Below are positions 45,719-55,040 of a stretch of 64,000 bases of DNA, piece by piece. The stretch is from Companilactobacillus bobalius (lineage in GTDB: Bacteria > Bacillota > Bacilli > Lactobacillales > Lactobacillaceae). The translations under genes were made by a program, and so were the position numbers. Position 1 is the stretch's first letter; every line of letters starts with the position of its first letter. The stretch is taken from positions 310,001 to 374,000 of the forward strand of contig NZ_LNUA01000032.1 in the NCBI RefSeq assembly GCF_009764355.1, written 5' to 3'. Under the pieces are notes generated by a model that ran no database searches, was not told the origin of the DNA, and worked only from the letters and a program-made list of their open reading frames with translations.

Positions 45719-46840
45719 TTATGCTTCAGGTTTGTAATCTTTATCAATAACCAAAACAGGTTTGATAGTCTTACCACTAACTGAATCAGCATCAGCTTCA
45801 TTGATTTGGTCGAAGTCATAAAACTTCTCAGTTAGATCAAATGGGAAAACACCCATCTTATAAAATTCGATTAGACGAGGAATATCAATTTGAGGAATTG
45901 AATCACCCATATTGACACCAACGATCTTCTTGTCATCAACACAGAGATCGTTCCAAGTGCTCAAAGTAATGTTATGTGGAGTAACCGCAATAGTTGCAGT
46001 TGTACCACCTTGTGTTAAAGCAGCAATAGAGTCTTCCATAACTTTCTCAACACCAGTTGTATCAACAGCCCAGTCAACACCTAAGCCATTAGTAATCTTC
46101 TTGATAGCTTCAACAGCATCTTCGTTCTTACTATTAACAGCGTCAGTAGCGCCCATCTTCTTAGCTAATTCCAAACGTGAATCAACAATATCGACAGCGA
46201 TAACTCTGACACAGCCAGAAATCTTACCAGCCATCATAGCTGCTAGGCCAACGGCACCTGTACCAAAGACAGCAATCGTATCACCAGGTTTTGGTTGAAG
46301 GGTATTGAAGACTGTACCACTACCAGTTACGTAGCCACAGCCAAGAGGTCCTAATTTTCTCAAATCAAGGTCATTAGGAACTTTAACAGCATTTCTCTGT
46401 GAGATTACTGTATGAGTTGTGAATGAAGATTGATTAAACATATCACTAACATGATGGCCATCTTCAGTGAAGTGATCAGTGCCATCAGGACGTGTTCCTG
46501 AAAGATTTGATTTAGCGTAATTACGACATTGTGTTGGTTTACCCTTTAAACAATTGTCACATTCACCGCATGAATAGAAGGACATAATAATGTGGTCACC
46601 AGGTTTGAAGTTCTTAACATTTTTACCAACTTTTTCGACAATTCCTGAACCCTCGTGTCCTAAAACAACTGGAAAACTAAAGGCGGCATCACCTTTACGT
46701 AATGCTTCATCAGAATGACAAATACCAGATGCAACAACTTTAACTTGTAGACCGTCGTCCTCAAGATCGGCCAATTCAACGTCATCTTTAATAACAAATG
46801 GATCATTTACTTTATCAACAACAGCAGCTTTAATTTTCAT
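45719..46840 (-). CDS. Zinc-dependent alcohol dehydrogenase
   Basis: NAD-dependent medium-chain dehydrogenase of 373 residues, of the aryl-alcohol / class III type. It has catalytic-zinc ligands in SGICHSDEALR and GHEGSGIVEKVG, the structural-zinc lobe CGECDNCLKGKPTQC, the GPLGCGYVTGSG motif and the Rossmann loop VFGTGAVGLAAM. I chose the ATG at 46840, nine bases after AGAGGG; a frame to 46927 would add 29 non-family residues. A consensus cre box lies 35 bases upstream, suggesting catabolite control. Confidence 0.88.
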   Translation of the reverse strand: MKIKAAVVDKVNDPFVIKDDVELADLEDDGLQVKVVASGICHSDEALRKGDAAFSFPVVLGHEGSGIVEKVGKNVKNFKPGDHIIMSFYSCGECDNCLKGKPTQCRNYAKSNLSGTRPDGTDHFTEDGHHVSDMFNQSSFTTHTVISQRNAVKVPNDLDLRKLGPLGCGYVTGSGTVFNTLQPKPGDTIAVFGTGAVGLAAMMAGKISGCVRVIAVDIVDSRLELAKKMGATDAVNSKNEDAVEAIKKITNGLGVDWAVDTTGVEKVMEDSIAALTQGGTTATIAVTPHNITLSTWNDLCVDDKKIVGVNMGDSIPQIDIPRLIEFYKMGVFPFDLTEKFYDFDQINEADADSVSGKTIKPVLVIDKDYKPEA

Positions 46841-46874
46841 AACAAGGAACCCTCTTCCGTAAAATAAAATACTT

Positions 46875-46889
46875 TTGAAAACGTTTACT
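46875..46889 (-). promoter_or_regulatory. cre box (CcpA site)
   Basis: TTGAAAACGTTTACT fits the consensus WTGNAANCGNWNNCW at every fixed position. It sits about 35 bases before the adh start, where CcpA binding would block the promoter. Confidence 0.7.
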
Positions 46890-47119
46890 ACATAAGAAAT
46901 TATTTCACAATATTTAAAATAATTCAAATAGGTTTTAAAAATTTTGCTATTAAAGAGCTATATTTTATAAATTTTTATCGTGAAAATAAAATCAATCTCT
47001 TCATGAGATAGTAGGGATTTTAAAAAGAAGAATTAATTTATGAAAATATTAAAATCTTAAAAGTATTATGTAACGTAAACTGGTAAAATATAATAGCAAA
47101 GAAAATTAAAATAAAGAGT

Positions 47120-47989
47120 ATGGTGAATATGGATATAACAGAAATGTATGGTCAAGTATTGACGGGTATTGTGACCGATTTAAACAAAGATGAAGTCTTT
47201 GTTCAAATTGACGGTAAGACGTTTGCTTTAGACTTAAATGAATTAACAGAGATCCCTGAATTGGGTGACGAAATTAGTGGTTTTCTTTATGAGAATCAAG
47301 CCCACAAAAATAAAATGACGACAGTAGTACCTTTTGTTGTGCAAGGCGTTTGGGATTTTGCTGAAGTAACTGATGTTAGAACCGATCTTGGTGTGTTTGT
47401 TAACATTGGTTTGGATGATAAAGATATTGTTGTTTCTTTAGATGATTTACCTTTTGAACATTCTGAATGGCCTAAAAAGGGCGATAGTTTAATGGTCAAA
47501 TTGGATATTGATCACAAGGGAAGACTTTGGGGTAAATTAGCCGATATTGAACTTTATACGCAGATTGCTCGTAGTCCTGGTGCTGACGTTAAGAATAAGG
47601 ACGAAGAAGGTACGATCATCGCTATTAGAGAGAGTGGTGCCTTTGTTATGACGGAAAGTTATTACATTGGTTTCATTCATGTGGAAGAACAATCACAACC
47701 ACTACATATTGGTCAACATGTTAAAGCTCGTGTTATTGGTACTAGTCACCGTCGTTTGAATCTATCAATGAGACCTCGTGCTTATGAAGAAATTACTCCG
47801 GATGCTCAAATGATCGTCGCCGTTTTGGAACATTCTCGTGATAAGAAAATGCCTTATACTGATAAGAGTGATCCTGATGATATTAAAGAATACTTTGGTA
47901 TCAGTAAGGGTAGTTTTAAGCGTGCTTTGGGTAATCTTATGAAACAAAAGAAGATTGAACAAAAAGACGGCTACACTTATCTCAAATAG
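47120..47989 (+). CDS. CvfB-like S1 RNA-binding protein
   Basis: A 289-residue protein with S1-type OB folds in the N-terminal part (YGQVLTGIVTDLNKDEVFVQ; GVWDFAEVTDVRTDLGVFV; GTIIAIRESGAFVM) and a C-terminal winged-helix (YFGISKGSFKRALGNLMKQKKI). This is the CvfB/YitL layout. In Staphylococcus aureus CvfB affects virulence-factor expression; here the role is probably general RNA binding. It precedes xerD by 11 bases. Start between the ATGs at 47120 and 47129 is uncertain. Confidence 0.85.
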   Translation: MVNMDITEMYGQVLTGIVTDLNKDEVFVQIDGKTFALDLNELTEIPELGDEISGFLYENQAHKNKMTTVVPFVVQGVWDFAEVTDVRTDLGVFVNIGLDDKDIVVSLDDLPFEHSEWPKKGDSLMVKLDIDHKGRLWGKLADIELYTQIARSPGADVKNKDEEGTIIAIRESGAFVMTESYYIGFIHVEEQSQPLHIGQHVKARVIGTSHRRLNLSMRPRAYEEITPDAQMIVAVLEHSRDKKMPYTDKSDPDDIKEYFGISKGSFKRALGNLMKQKKIEQKDGYTYLK

Positions 47990-48000
47990 AGGTAACAATT

Positions 48001-48921
48001 ATGAGTGAGAAATTATCAATTAAGAACCAAAAGATGATTGATACGATTGCTGATTATGAGCGTTACCTTCGGTTGGATCGAGGACTGTCACAAAATACAA
48101 TTGTTTCGTATCAACAAGATTTATTAGAATTCAGTAGTTTTTTGGAAAAGAAGCAAATACCTTTTTATCCAGAAGATCATTTTGTTGTAACACAATTTTT
48201 TGTTAGTCAAGATAAGGAAAATAAGTCCAAGACTTCACAGATGCGGATGTTTTCTTCGTTGAGACGCTTCTATCAGTGGATGGAAGTTATTGACAAGATT
48301 CATGCCAATCCGATGAATGAATTGGATGCTCCGAAAAAGGGAAGCCATTTACCAGTAGTTTTGTCGATGGACGAAGTGAACTCGTTGATTGAATCGCCAG
48401 ATGTTTCGACGCCTTTGGGTATCAGAGATCGGACAATTTTTGAAGTGATGTATGCGACTGGCTTACGTGTCAGTGAACTGGTCAATTTGAGTATGGATGA
48501 TTTACATTTGGACTTAGGATTGATCAAGACTTTGGGTAAAGGAAACAAAGAACGCCTCTTGCCAATTGGCGATACAGCAATTAAATGGTTGAAAAAATAC
48601 TTTGCGGAAACTAGAAAAGATTTAGTGGCTAAATATGGTCAACAGAAAGAAGTTTTTTTGAACTTTCGTGGTAAGAAATTAACTCGTCAATCAATTTGGC
48701 GTATGATCAAAAAATATATCGCTCAAGTTGGAATTAAAAAGGATGTTACACCGCATACTTTACGACATTCGTTTGCCACCAACTTATTAGAAAATGGAGC
48801 TGATCTTCGAGTTGTCCAAGAGTTATTGGGACATTCCGACATTTCAACGACACAAATTTATACGCATGTTAATCAAACGAGAATGAAACAGGTCTATAAC
48901 AAGGCCTTTCCAAGAGCTTAG
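48001..48921 (+). CDS. xerD: Tyrosine recombinase XerD
   Basis: Site-specific recombinase that, with XerC (or alone), resolves chromosome dimers at dif. The 306-residue protein has a SAM-like N-terminal domain and all catalytic residues: Arg in TGLRVSEL, Lys in GKGNKERLLP, HxxR in HTLRHSFATNLLENGADL, His in LLGHSDISTTQ and Tyr in IYTHV. It is in the cvfB-xerD-ribT-scpA-scpB-rluB order common in lactobacilli, which supports the name over other tyrosine recombinases. Confidence 0.9.
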   Translation: MSEKLSIKNQKMIDTIADYERYLRLDRGLSQNTIVSYQQDLLEFSSFLEKKQIPFYPEDHFVVTQFFVSQDKENKSKTSQMRMFSSLRRFYQWMEVIDKIHANPMNELDAPKKGSHLPVVLSMDEVNSLIESPDVSTPLGIRDRTIFEVMYATGLRVSELVNLSMDDLHLDLGLIKTLGKGNKERLLPIGDTAIKWLKKYFAETRKDLVAKYGQQKEVFLNFRGKKLTRQSIWRMIKKYIAQVGIKKDVTPHTLRHSFATNLLENGADLRVVQELLGHSDISTTQIYTHVNQTRMKQVYNKAFPRA

Positions 48922-48935
48922 ATAGGGGGATAGGG

Positions 48936-49328
48936 ATGCTTAGTAAATATAGTGATGAAAATAAGAAGATTGCTATGGGCTTTTTATCTTATATCAGTGA
49001 CCTCAAGGATCTGAACAATCTGGAGCAAGAATTGCAGCTCTATTCTGAAGATGAAAACCGTCAGTTATATCTTTGGAAGAGTAATATGGAAGATTATTCA
49101 GGTATTGTAGCGTTATCATTTTCGGATAATACTGTCTTTATCGAATACGTTTCATTGAACCCTTCATATCGATCACAGAGTAATGTTTTTAAAATTTTTG
49201 ACGATATTCAACAGAAGTTTCCTAATTTAGTGATTTTGGGGAATTTTAACTTGAGTAAACAGATTCAACAGTGGCGTCAAAATAAACAAAAATTAGAAAA
49301 AGATATGAAAGAAAAAGAAAACAGCTAA
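48936..49328 (+). CDS. ribT: RibT-like acetyltransferase
   Basis: A 130-residue protein with a reduced GNAT fold (LWKSNMEDYSGIVAL, NTVFIEYVSLNPSYR). RibT was first described as part of the B. subtilis riboflavin operon, and its homologues in lactobacilli lie between xerD and scpA, as here. Its substrate is not known. It overlaps scpA by one base (its stop shares the A of the scpA start). Confidence 0.75.
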   Translation: MLSKYSDENKKIAMGFLSYISDLKDLNNLEQELQLYSEDENRQLYLWKSNMEDYSGIVALSFSDNTVFIEYVSLNPSYRSQSNVFKIFDDIQQKFPNLVILGNFNLSKQIQQWRQNKQKLEKDMKEKENS

Positions 49329-50050
49329 TGCAAAAATTGAATTTAGTTTTAACTGATTTTGAAGGTCCAATTGATTTATTATTGCATTTGATTAAAGAAT
49401 CCAAAGTCGATATTTATGACATTCCAATTGCACAAATTACGCAACAATATATTGATTATTTAAATAGTATGAAAGTTTTACAGTTGGATGTTGCAGGTGA
49501 CTATTTGGTCATGGCGTCAACTTTGATGTCGATCAAGAGTAAAATGTTGTTACCACAAGCACCGGATGAAATTGAAGACGAAATTCAAGAAGATCCGCGT
49601 GATGAATTGGTTTCTCAACTTTTAACCTATCAAACATACAAACGAGTTGCGGCTTATTTTGAAGAAAAAGAACAAGTTAGAAAGCAACAGTTTGATAAGG
49701 AAGTCAGTTTACCTAAAGAACAATTGGATCAATTTTTAAAACCTGGTTCAGTAGTTTTAGATGATTTAGCAGCGACGTATTCTGAATTGTTACGTGCTCA
49801 AAAGAATCATCAACCAGAAATTGAAACAATTGAAAATGAAACTTTGTCAATTGAAGATGCAACTAATAATATTATGGGTGAATTGAGATCAGTTAAAAAA
49901 ATGACTTTTAGAGCCCTTTTGAAATTAAATAATAATATTGAAGAAATAGTTACCGACTTTATGGCCATTTTGGAATTAGCCAGTAAACAATTAGTTTCGG
50001 TTAGTCAGGATGGTTTTCAAAGTGAACTATTCATTGAATTGAGGAATTAA
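49328..50050 (+). CDS. scpA: Segregation and condensation protein A
   Basis: Kleisin subunit of the SMC-ScpAB condensin. The 240-residue protein starts LNLVLTDFEGPIDLLLHLIK, the SMC-head-binding helical part, with the DIYDIPIAQITQQYIDYL segment, an acidic middle (ADEIEDEIQEDPRDEL) and a C-terminal winged helix. It is translationally coupled to ribT and scpB. Confidence 0.92.
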   Translation: MQKLNLVLTDFEGPIDLLLHLIKESKVDIYDIPIAQITQQYIDYLNSMKVLQLDVAGDYLVMASTLMSIKSKMLLPQAPDEIEDEIQEDPRDELVSQLLTYQTYKRVAAYFEEKEQVRKQQFDKEVSLPKEQLDQFLKPGSVVLDDLAATYSELLRAQKNHQPEIETIENETLSIEDATNNIMGELRSVKKMTFRALLKLNNNIEEIVTDFMAILELASKQLVSVSQDGFQSELFIELRN

Positions 50051-50051
50051 T

Positions 50052-50597
50052 GTGTATCAAGCAAAAATAATGGCATTATTATTTGTGGCCGGAGATCAAG
50101 GTATTAAAGAAAGAGATCTCGCTGGACTTTTGGAAATAGATAGTGCAGCCTTAAGACAGAATATTGAAGAGTTAAAAGTAAAATTAATGACCGATGTCGA
50201 TTCTGGGGTCGAGTTAGTTGAATTTAATTCGAATTATAAATTAGTTACTAAAAATGAATTCAATGAATTATTAACCAAGTACTTTAAGACTGGCTTGGCC
50301 ACTAAGTTGAGTCAAGCAGCGCTCGAAGTGTTGTCGATTATTGCTTATCGTCAACCAATCACGAGAATTGAAATTGATGAGATTCGAGGAGTACAGAGTT
50401 CTGGTAGTTTGAATACTTTATTGATGAGAAAATTAATTAAAGAAAATGGGAAAAAGGACGTTCCTGGTCACCCTAATCTTTATGTAGTAACTGATGAATT
50501 CTTCGATTATTTTGGAATCAAAGATTTAAAAGAATTGCCAAAAATAGAAAATTTTGAGGATAGTTCCGATATAGGAGATATAAATGGAGAAAGTTAG
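50052..50597 (+). CDS. scpB: Segregation and condensation protein B
   Basis: Dimerising partner of ScpA in condensin. The 181-residue protein has two winged-helix domains (GDQGIKERDLAGLLEI; LSQAALEVLSIIAYRQPITR with the conserved AYRQP and GVQSSGSLNTLLMRKLI). It starts with GTG one base after the scpA stop and overlaps rluB. Confidence 0.93.
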   Translation: MYQAKIMALLFVAGDQGIKERDLAGLLEIDSAALRQNIEELKVKLMTDVDSGVELVEFNSNYKLVTKNEFNELLTKYFKTGLATKLSQAALEVLSIIAYRQPITRIEIDEIRGVQSSGSLNTLLMRKLIKENGKKDVPGHPNLYVVTDEFFDYFGIKDLKELPKIENFEDSSDIGDINGES

Positions 50598-51309
50598 ATT
50601 ACAAAAATTCATGGCTGATGCCGGGGTCGCTTCTAGACGTAAATCAGAAGAATTGATTGCCAAAGGCCATGTTAAAGTAAATAACAAAGTAGTTACCGAA
50701 ATGGGTATCAAAGTTGACCACAGCGATAAAGTGGAAGTTGACGGGATGCCTCTAGAAACAGAAAAGAAACGTTACATTCTAATGTACAAGCCTCGTGGAG
50801 TGATTTCAGCCGTTAAGGATGATAAGGGTAGAAAGGTAGTTACTGACTTGTTGGAAGAAGACGTACAAGAACGTGTTTACCCAATTGGTCGATTAGATTA
50901 CGATACTTCAGGTTTGTTGTTACTAACAAATGATGGTGAATTTGCCAATCATTTAATGCATCCACGTTACCATGTTGATAAGACTTATGTTGCTAAAATT
51001 GAAGGTATTTTAGAGACTGAAGAGATCAAGAAATTAGAGTCTGGAATTAAGTTTAAGGACTATACAACATCTCGTGCCAAAGTTAGGGTCATGTCTAAGG
51101 ATAAGAAGAAAAACTCTTCAATCGTTAGAATAACTATCCATGAAGGACATAATCATCAAGTTAAGAATATGTTCGATGCTGTCGGTCATAAGGTTGAAAA
51201 ATTGGCTCGTGAGAACTATGGTTTCTTAACTCTTGACGGTTTAGTTTCTGGTAAGTACCGTGATTTGACAAGACAAGAAGTCGCTCAGTTGAAACAAGAT
51301 AATCGTTAA
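50584..51309 (+). CDS. rluB: 23S rRNA pseudouridine synthase RluB
   Basis: Makes the pseudouridine at 23S rRNA position 2605 (E. coli numbering). The 241-residue protein has an N-terminal S4 domain (RLQKFMADAGVASRRKSEEL) and the RsuA-family catalytic core with the Asp in YPIGRLDYDTSGLLLLTNDG, and the HEGHNHQVKNMF motif. It overlaps scpB. It is the last gene before the accessory insert; its 3' end is intact. Confidence 0.94.
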   Translation: MEKVRLQKFMADAGVASRRKSEELIAKGHVKVNNKVVTEMGIKVDHSDKVEVDGMPLETEKKRYILMYKPRGVISAVKDDKGRKVVTDLLEEDVQERVYPIGRLDYDTSGLLLLTNDGEFANHLMHPRYHVDKTYVAKIEGILETEEIKKLESGIKFKDYTTSRAKVRVMSKDKKKNSSIVRITIHEGHNHQVKNMFDAVGHKVEKLARENYGFLTLDGLVSGKYRDLTRQEVAQLKQDNR

Positions 51310-51312
51310 TAA

Positions 51313-51342
51313 TTGAATTGGTTAGATTACAATACCGATAGT
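51313..51342 (+). repeat. Left 30-base direct repeat at the island border
   Basis: This segment is 29/30 identical to 61249-61278, which is the 3' half of the FMN riboswitch. It begins three bases after the rluB stop. It is best read as an attachment-site (attL) core, or a riboswitch relic; see findings. Confidence 0.7.
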
Positions 51343-51379
51343 TTTTATCTGAAACATACATAATAGTTAAATAATTAGC

Positions 51380-51421
51380 AAAAGACCCAAATGTTGAATT
51401 ATCAGCATTCGGGTCTTTTTT
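51380..51421 (+). terminator. Terminator after rluB
   Basis: AAAAGACCC...GGGTCTTTT hairpin with T run. It lies to the right of the left direct repeat, so it would belong either to the ancient rluB unit or to the prophage end. Confidence 0.8.
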
Positions 51422-51546
51422 ATGTTGTTATATCATTGCAAATAGCTAGTAGATAGTGGCACATTTTTGGCATATTGAAATATAGTATAAATATTTATGT
51501 GGCTATATAATATACATGTTAAGAATAATTTGAAGGAGAAATGATT

Positions 51547-51891
51547 TTGGGAAATAGATTATCAACAAAAGAAGCGCTTAAATCAGTTGATGCAGCAAAA
51601 AAATTAATAAGTTCAATTGGTTCTCTGGGAAAACAAAATATCACAGTATATAAGAATGGCTCTACTGTTTTTTCTGGATTATACACTGTGACAGTGGATA
51701 AATACTTTTCATATGATTGTACAATTAATATTATGTGGGAAGACGGATCAGATAAAAGACCGGATTATAAAAACTTAGATAATTTACATGGTATCTATAG
51801 TACTGGTTATCAAAAAATGTCCTTTGATGATGCAAATCATATTTTTGAAATAATTGATTCATCTGGAAGTATAGTAGCTATTCAAGTATAG
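51547..51891 (+). CDS. Hypothetical protein in the island
   Basis: A 114-residue soluble protein that I do not recognise. It has a helical start (STKEALKSVDAAKKLISSIG) and a beta-rich rest (ITVYKNGSTVFSGLYTVTV, YDCTINIMWEDGSDKRPDY). TTG at 51547 follows AAGGAG by eight bases; an ATG six bases earlier is too close. The frame is intact in a region of decayed genes and lies beside the integrase, a usual place for prophage cargo. Confidence 0.5.
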   Translation: MGNRLSTKEALKSVDAAKKLISSIGSLGKQNITVYKNGSTVFSGLYTVTVDKYFSYDCTINIMWEDGSDKRPDYKNLDNLHGIYSTGYQKMSFDDANHIFEIIDSSGSIVAIQV

Positions 51892-51914
51892 GTTCTATCA
51901 ATCCTTATATAGAA

Positions 51915-52631
51915 TTAATTGTTTGACGATTTCATCTGGATAATTCTGATAAGGATTGATAGCTTTTTATCTTTCAAAAGATGAACGTAGACTTTTGAGG
52001 TCATCAAAGTACTGGAGTGCCCTAAGTGTTCTGAAACATATTCAAGGCTAACGTTTCTTGAAATCAATATGGAAGCATGCGTATGGCGCAGAGTATGGAG
52101 AGTAAGATGATTACCTGGTTTTGTATTTAATTTTGTTTGAAGATAGTTTAGAATCATATTTGCAGAGCCATCATTAGGAACATGATGCTGAGAATTTATG
52201 AACACTAAATTATCTTTATTTTGAAATTTTTGTTTTAAAAATAATTTTTTTTACTCATATTTAAGATTCTTTAACATTTTCACAGTAATAGGATCAATGT
52301 CCAATTTTCTGATAGAAGAATGGATTTTAGTTGGTTTAAATCCGGTTCGATATTTATAGCCATGTGTGTTATTGATATCAATAGTATGTTTATCAAAATT
52401 AATATCCTTCCAGGTTAAACCGATGATTTCTCCATAGCGCATGCCGGTAACAAGAGATAAGGCAATTTCATATTTACCTATAGCAGACATAGATGCGTGT
52501 TTCAAATAATAATCTCTAATTCTATATGCTTCCTCAACTACAAAGTATTTGATATCCCTTGAGGATTTGTTAAACTTTTTAATTTGGTATCTCCAAAGTA
52601 ATTATGGATAAATTTCCCGATGGCGGAGTAT
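51915..52631 (-). pseudogene. int: Phage integrase (tyrosine recombinase), broken
   Basis: The catalytic half of a phage-type tyrosine recombinase: SRDIKYFVVEEA and YYLKHASM..., Arg in LVTGMRYGEIIGLTW, HTLRHTHASILIS, LGHSSTLMTSKVYVHLL with the Tyr. An in-frame TAA at 52251-52253 follows NLKYE; the frame continues in the same phase beyond it. Upstream, a frameshift near 52590 and the IS3-type remnant remove the N-terminal domain. It lies at the left border and points toward the 51313 repeat, as integrases next to att sites usually do. Confidence 0.85.
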
Positions 52632-53880
52632 TGAAGTGTCCTAAAATTGTTAGACCTAATCTAACAACTTTAGGAGCACTTTTTTTATGACCAAATACTC
52701 TTTAGATTTCAAAGTTAAATTAGTAAATGAATGTATTGATAGACAAATTTCTATACTTGGATTATCAAAAAAATATGGAATGCCCAATAAATCACCGATT
52801 TATAGCTGGATCCATGAAGCGGAGGCGAATGGACTTAATTATTTGATAACTAAGAAATCCTATAAAGAATATTCTCAAGATTTCAAATTATCCGTGATAG
52901 AATATTATAAATTACATGAGATCAGTCGCCTTGATAAGGCAATTTATTTCAAGATATCACCTAGTCAAGTTAATTTATGAAATAAGGAGTCGTCCCAGAG
53001 GGAGATGACCGTTAATAGCCAAGAAAAGAGAAATTTAAACAAGAAATTCTTGATTTAAAACATGATGCTGAAATGGACCCTGATATTTTAAAAGCACTAA
53101 AGACCTTGCGGGAAAATGATTCCAATTCGAAAAACCAAAATTAGTCAAATCATTACTTAAAAAGTACAAGTTGAACGACTTATTAACTAAGATCGACCTG
53201 CCAAGATCAGCTTATTATGAACGCCTTAGTAAAACAGATAAATACGCTCAACTAAAAGAGTTCATTGTTAAAACATATCACGATTCAAACTCAACCTACG
53301 GTTATCGTCGAATCTGGAAAGAGTCTCTCAAGGTCGGATTCAAGAATTCTCTAGAAACAATTCGGTATTTAATGACTAAACTTAAATTAAAAGTAGTTAT
53401 TTTTACAAAATATATATCTGGCTACTGTTCCTATAAAGGTAACCTTGGAAAATTAACTCCTAATACAATCAAACAGAAATTCATTGAGACAGAACTATTA
53501 AAAGTATTACATACAGATGTAGCTCAAATCCGTTTGCGCAAAGACAAGTGGGGGTTATATTATCCAGCCATGCTGGACTAAGTTAGCAGCAAAATATTAT
53601 CTTGTTCAATAAGTTTGAGCCCTAATAAATTATAATATTAGATACTCTAGAAAGCTGAAGCAAAATATAGTTCCCTCTTTAAAGCCAATTCTTCACTCTG
53701 AGCAAGGATGGCATTATCAACTTAAATATTATCGAGGTGCTTTAAAAACAATGGGCATTAAACAAAGTATGTCTCGAAAGAGCAATTGTCACGACAATGC
53801 CCCAATTGAGAGTTTCTTTAATCTGCTCAAAAGAGAATGTCTTTATAGGTATAATATTGATGATCTAACTGAATTAAAAA
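52632..53880 (+). mobile_element. IS3-family remnant
   Basis: Begins with a long inverted repeat (52635-52680, AGTGTCCTAAA...TTTAGGAGCACT) that acts as terminator-like hairpin ahead of the transposase start. OrfA (52687-52980) carries the helix-turn-helix. OrfB is broken: 53171-53581 has the YGYRRIW motif and the first catalytic Asp (VLHTDVAQI), a TAA follows, and the later part reads LHSEQGWHYQ (usually HSDQG, so the second catalytic Asp is now Glu) and CHDNAPIESFFN. The right end is missing. It cannot be active. Confidence 0.8.
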
Positions 53881-53883
53881 AAT

Positions 53884-53926
53884 GGATTGTCCCTGTAGAA
53901 TACGGGGAACAATCCAAGATTTTTTA
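53884..53926 (+). terminator. Terminator-like hairpin
   Basis: GGATTGTCCC / GGGGAACAATCC stem followed by T run, at the right end of the IS remnant. A 62-codon frame through it looks like noise. Confidence 0.6.
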
Positions 53927-54185
53927 AAACTTATAAAAATGTCTAATTTTTTATTGTACTTCAATGAGTGGTTCTTTTTTTATTGGGGGAATTTAGCCAT
54001 GAATTATAAAGTGATCAATAGAGTGTGCCTATTTGTTAGTATATTTTTTTATTATTATCCATTTTTTTAGAAAATGGGATAGTACTCTGTGGACCACAGT
54101 GACATTAATTTGTTGTTTATTATTTTTCAATACGCAATAAGTAATATGATATATGTATAATATTCCATGAGGGGAGTGAAATGTT

Positions 54186-55040
54186 GTGCTTAAAGTAAGT
54201 ATGTTTGATCGCAATCTCTTATTAAAAGCTGCTGGTACCGTTGGGACTTTGTTTGGAGTTGTAGGAACGGCTGTCGGCTTTTTTGATTTTAGTGTAAAGA
54301 CAAGATATCATATTTTTATTTTATTTTTTATTATTTGTTTTCTGTTTTATATTCTTGAGTGGCTTAGTGCCAATAGAATAAGTGATTTGGTATTAAAATA
54401 TGATGAATCGACAATAGAAATAAAGAGTGGTGATATTTTTTCTGGCAAGTATATAAACGATGATACTATTAGAATATTTGCTTTTAATGAATATTTTGAT
54501 ACAAAAGTTGATAATGAAATTATTTCTAAATCATCATTAAACGGTCAGGTTATTATTAAAGAGGTTTCCGATATTGATGAACTGGATAGGAGAGTTTCAG
54601 ATGATAAACATTTAAAAAAGAATGAAGTTGGAACAAATAGGGACAGATCAAATGGCAAAAAGAAAAAATATAAGTTGGGGACTATATTTAAGTATAATGA
54701 CAATACTATGTTCACAGCAATGACACATTTTGATGATGAAAATAAAGCAAATTTGACAATACAGGAGTACATAAGGTTTCTTATTAATTTTTGGGATGAG
54801 GTTAATACAATATATGCGGGAAAGACAGTAGTTATAACTCTTTTAGGCAGTGGAATAACGAGATTGGATAATAATACTTATACATCAAATCAAATCTTAG
54901 AAATAATATTGTGGACATTTTATTTAAGACGAATTAAATTTAAGAAACCTGCACAATTGATTATACTTATGGATGATAATACTAATAAAGGTATTAATTA
55001 TTATAAAATAAGGGGTATGTTCAATGGCTTACAAAAATAA
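54186..55040 (+). CDS. thsA: ThsA-like effector: two TM segments plus macro-type domain (type II Thoeris)
   Basis: A 284-residue membrane protein and probable effector of an anti-phage system. Residues 11-33 (LLLKAAGTVGTLFGVVGTAV) and 41-60 (YHIFILFFIICFLFYILEWL) are membrane segments. From residue 72 it has the macro-type domain of type II Thoeris ThsA proteins: IEIKSGDIF (GDIF 82-85), IRIFAFNEYFDTKVDN (NEYFDT 101-106), SKSSLNGQVI, and the loop VVITLLGSGITRLDNN (219-226). In type II Thoeris the macro domain is reported to bind a TIR-made ADP-ribose derivative (His-ADPR) and the membrane part then kills the cell. GTG start at 54186 lies seven bases after GGGGAGTG; an internal ATG at 54201 is the alternative. 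It overlaps thsB by 17 bases. Confidence 0.8.
   Translation: MLKVSMFDRNLLLKAAGTVGTLFGVVGTAVGFFDFSVKTRYHIFILFFIICFLFYILEWLSANRISDLVLKYDESTIEIKSGDIFSGKYINDDTIRIFAFNEYFDTKVDNEIISKSSLNGQVIIKEVSDIDELDRRVSDDKHLKKNEVGTNRDRSNGKKKKYKLGTIFKYNDNTMFTAMTHFDDENKANLTIQEYIRFLINFWDEVNTIYAGKTVVITLLGSGITRLDNNTYTSNQILEIILWTFYLRRIKFKKPAQLIILMDDNTNKGINYYKIRGMFNGLQK

Noticed and set aside
53882..54070. A 62-codon frame before thsA
   Set aside because: Phe/Tyr-rich translation of a terminator and AT-rich DNA, no ribosome site.
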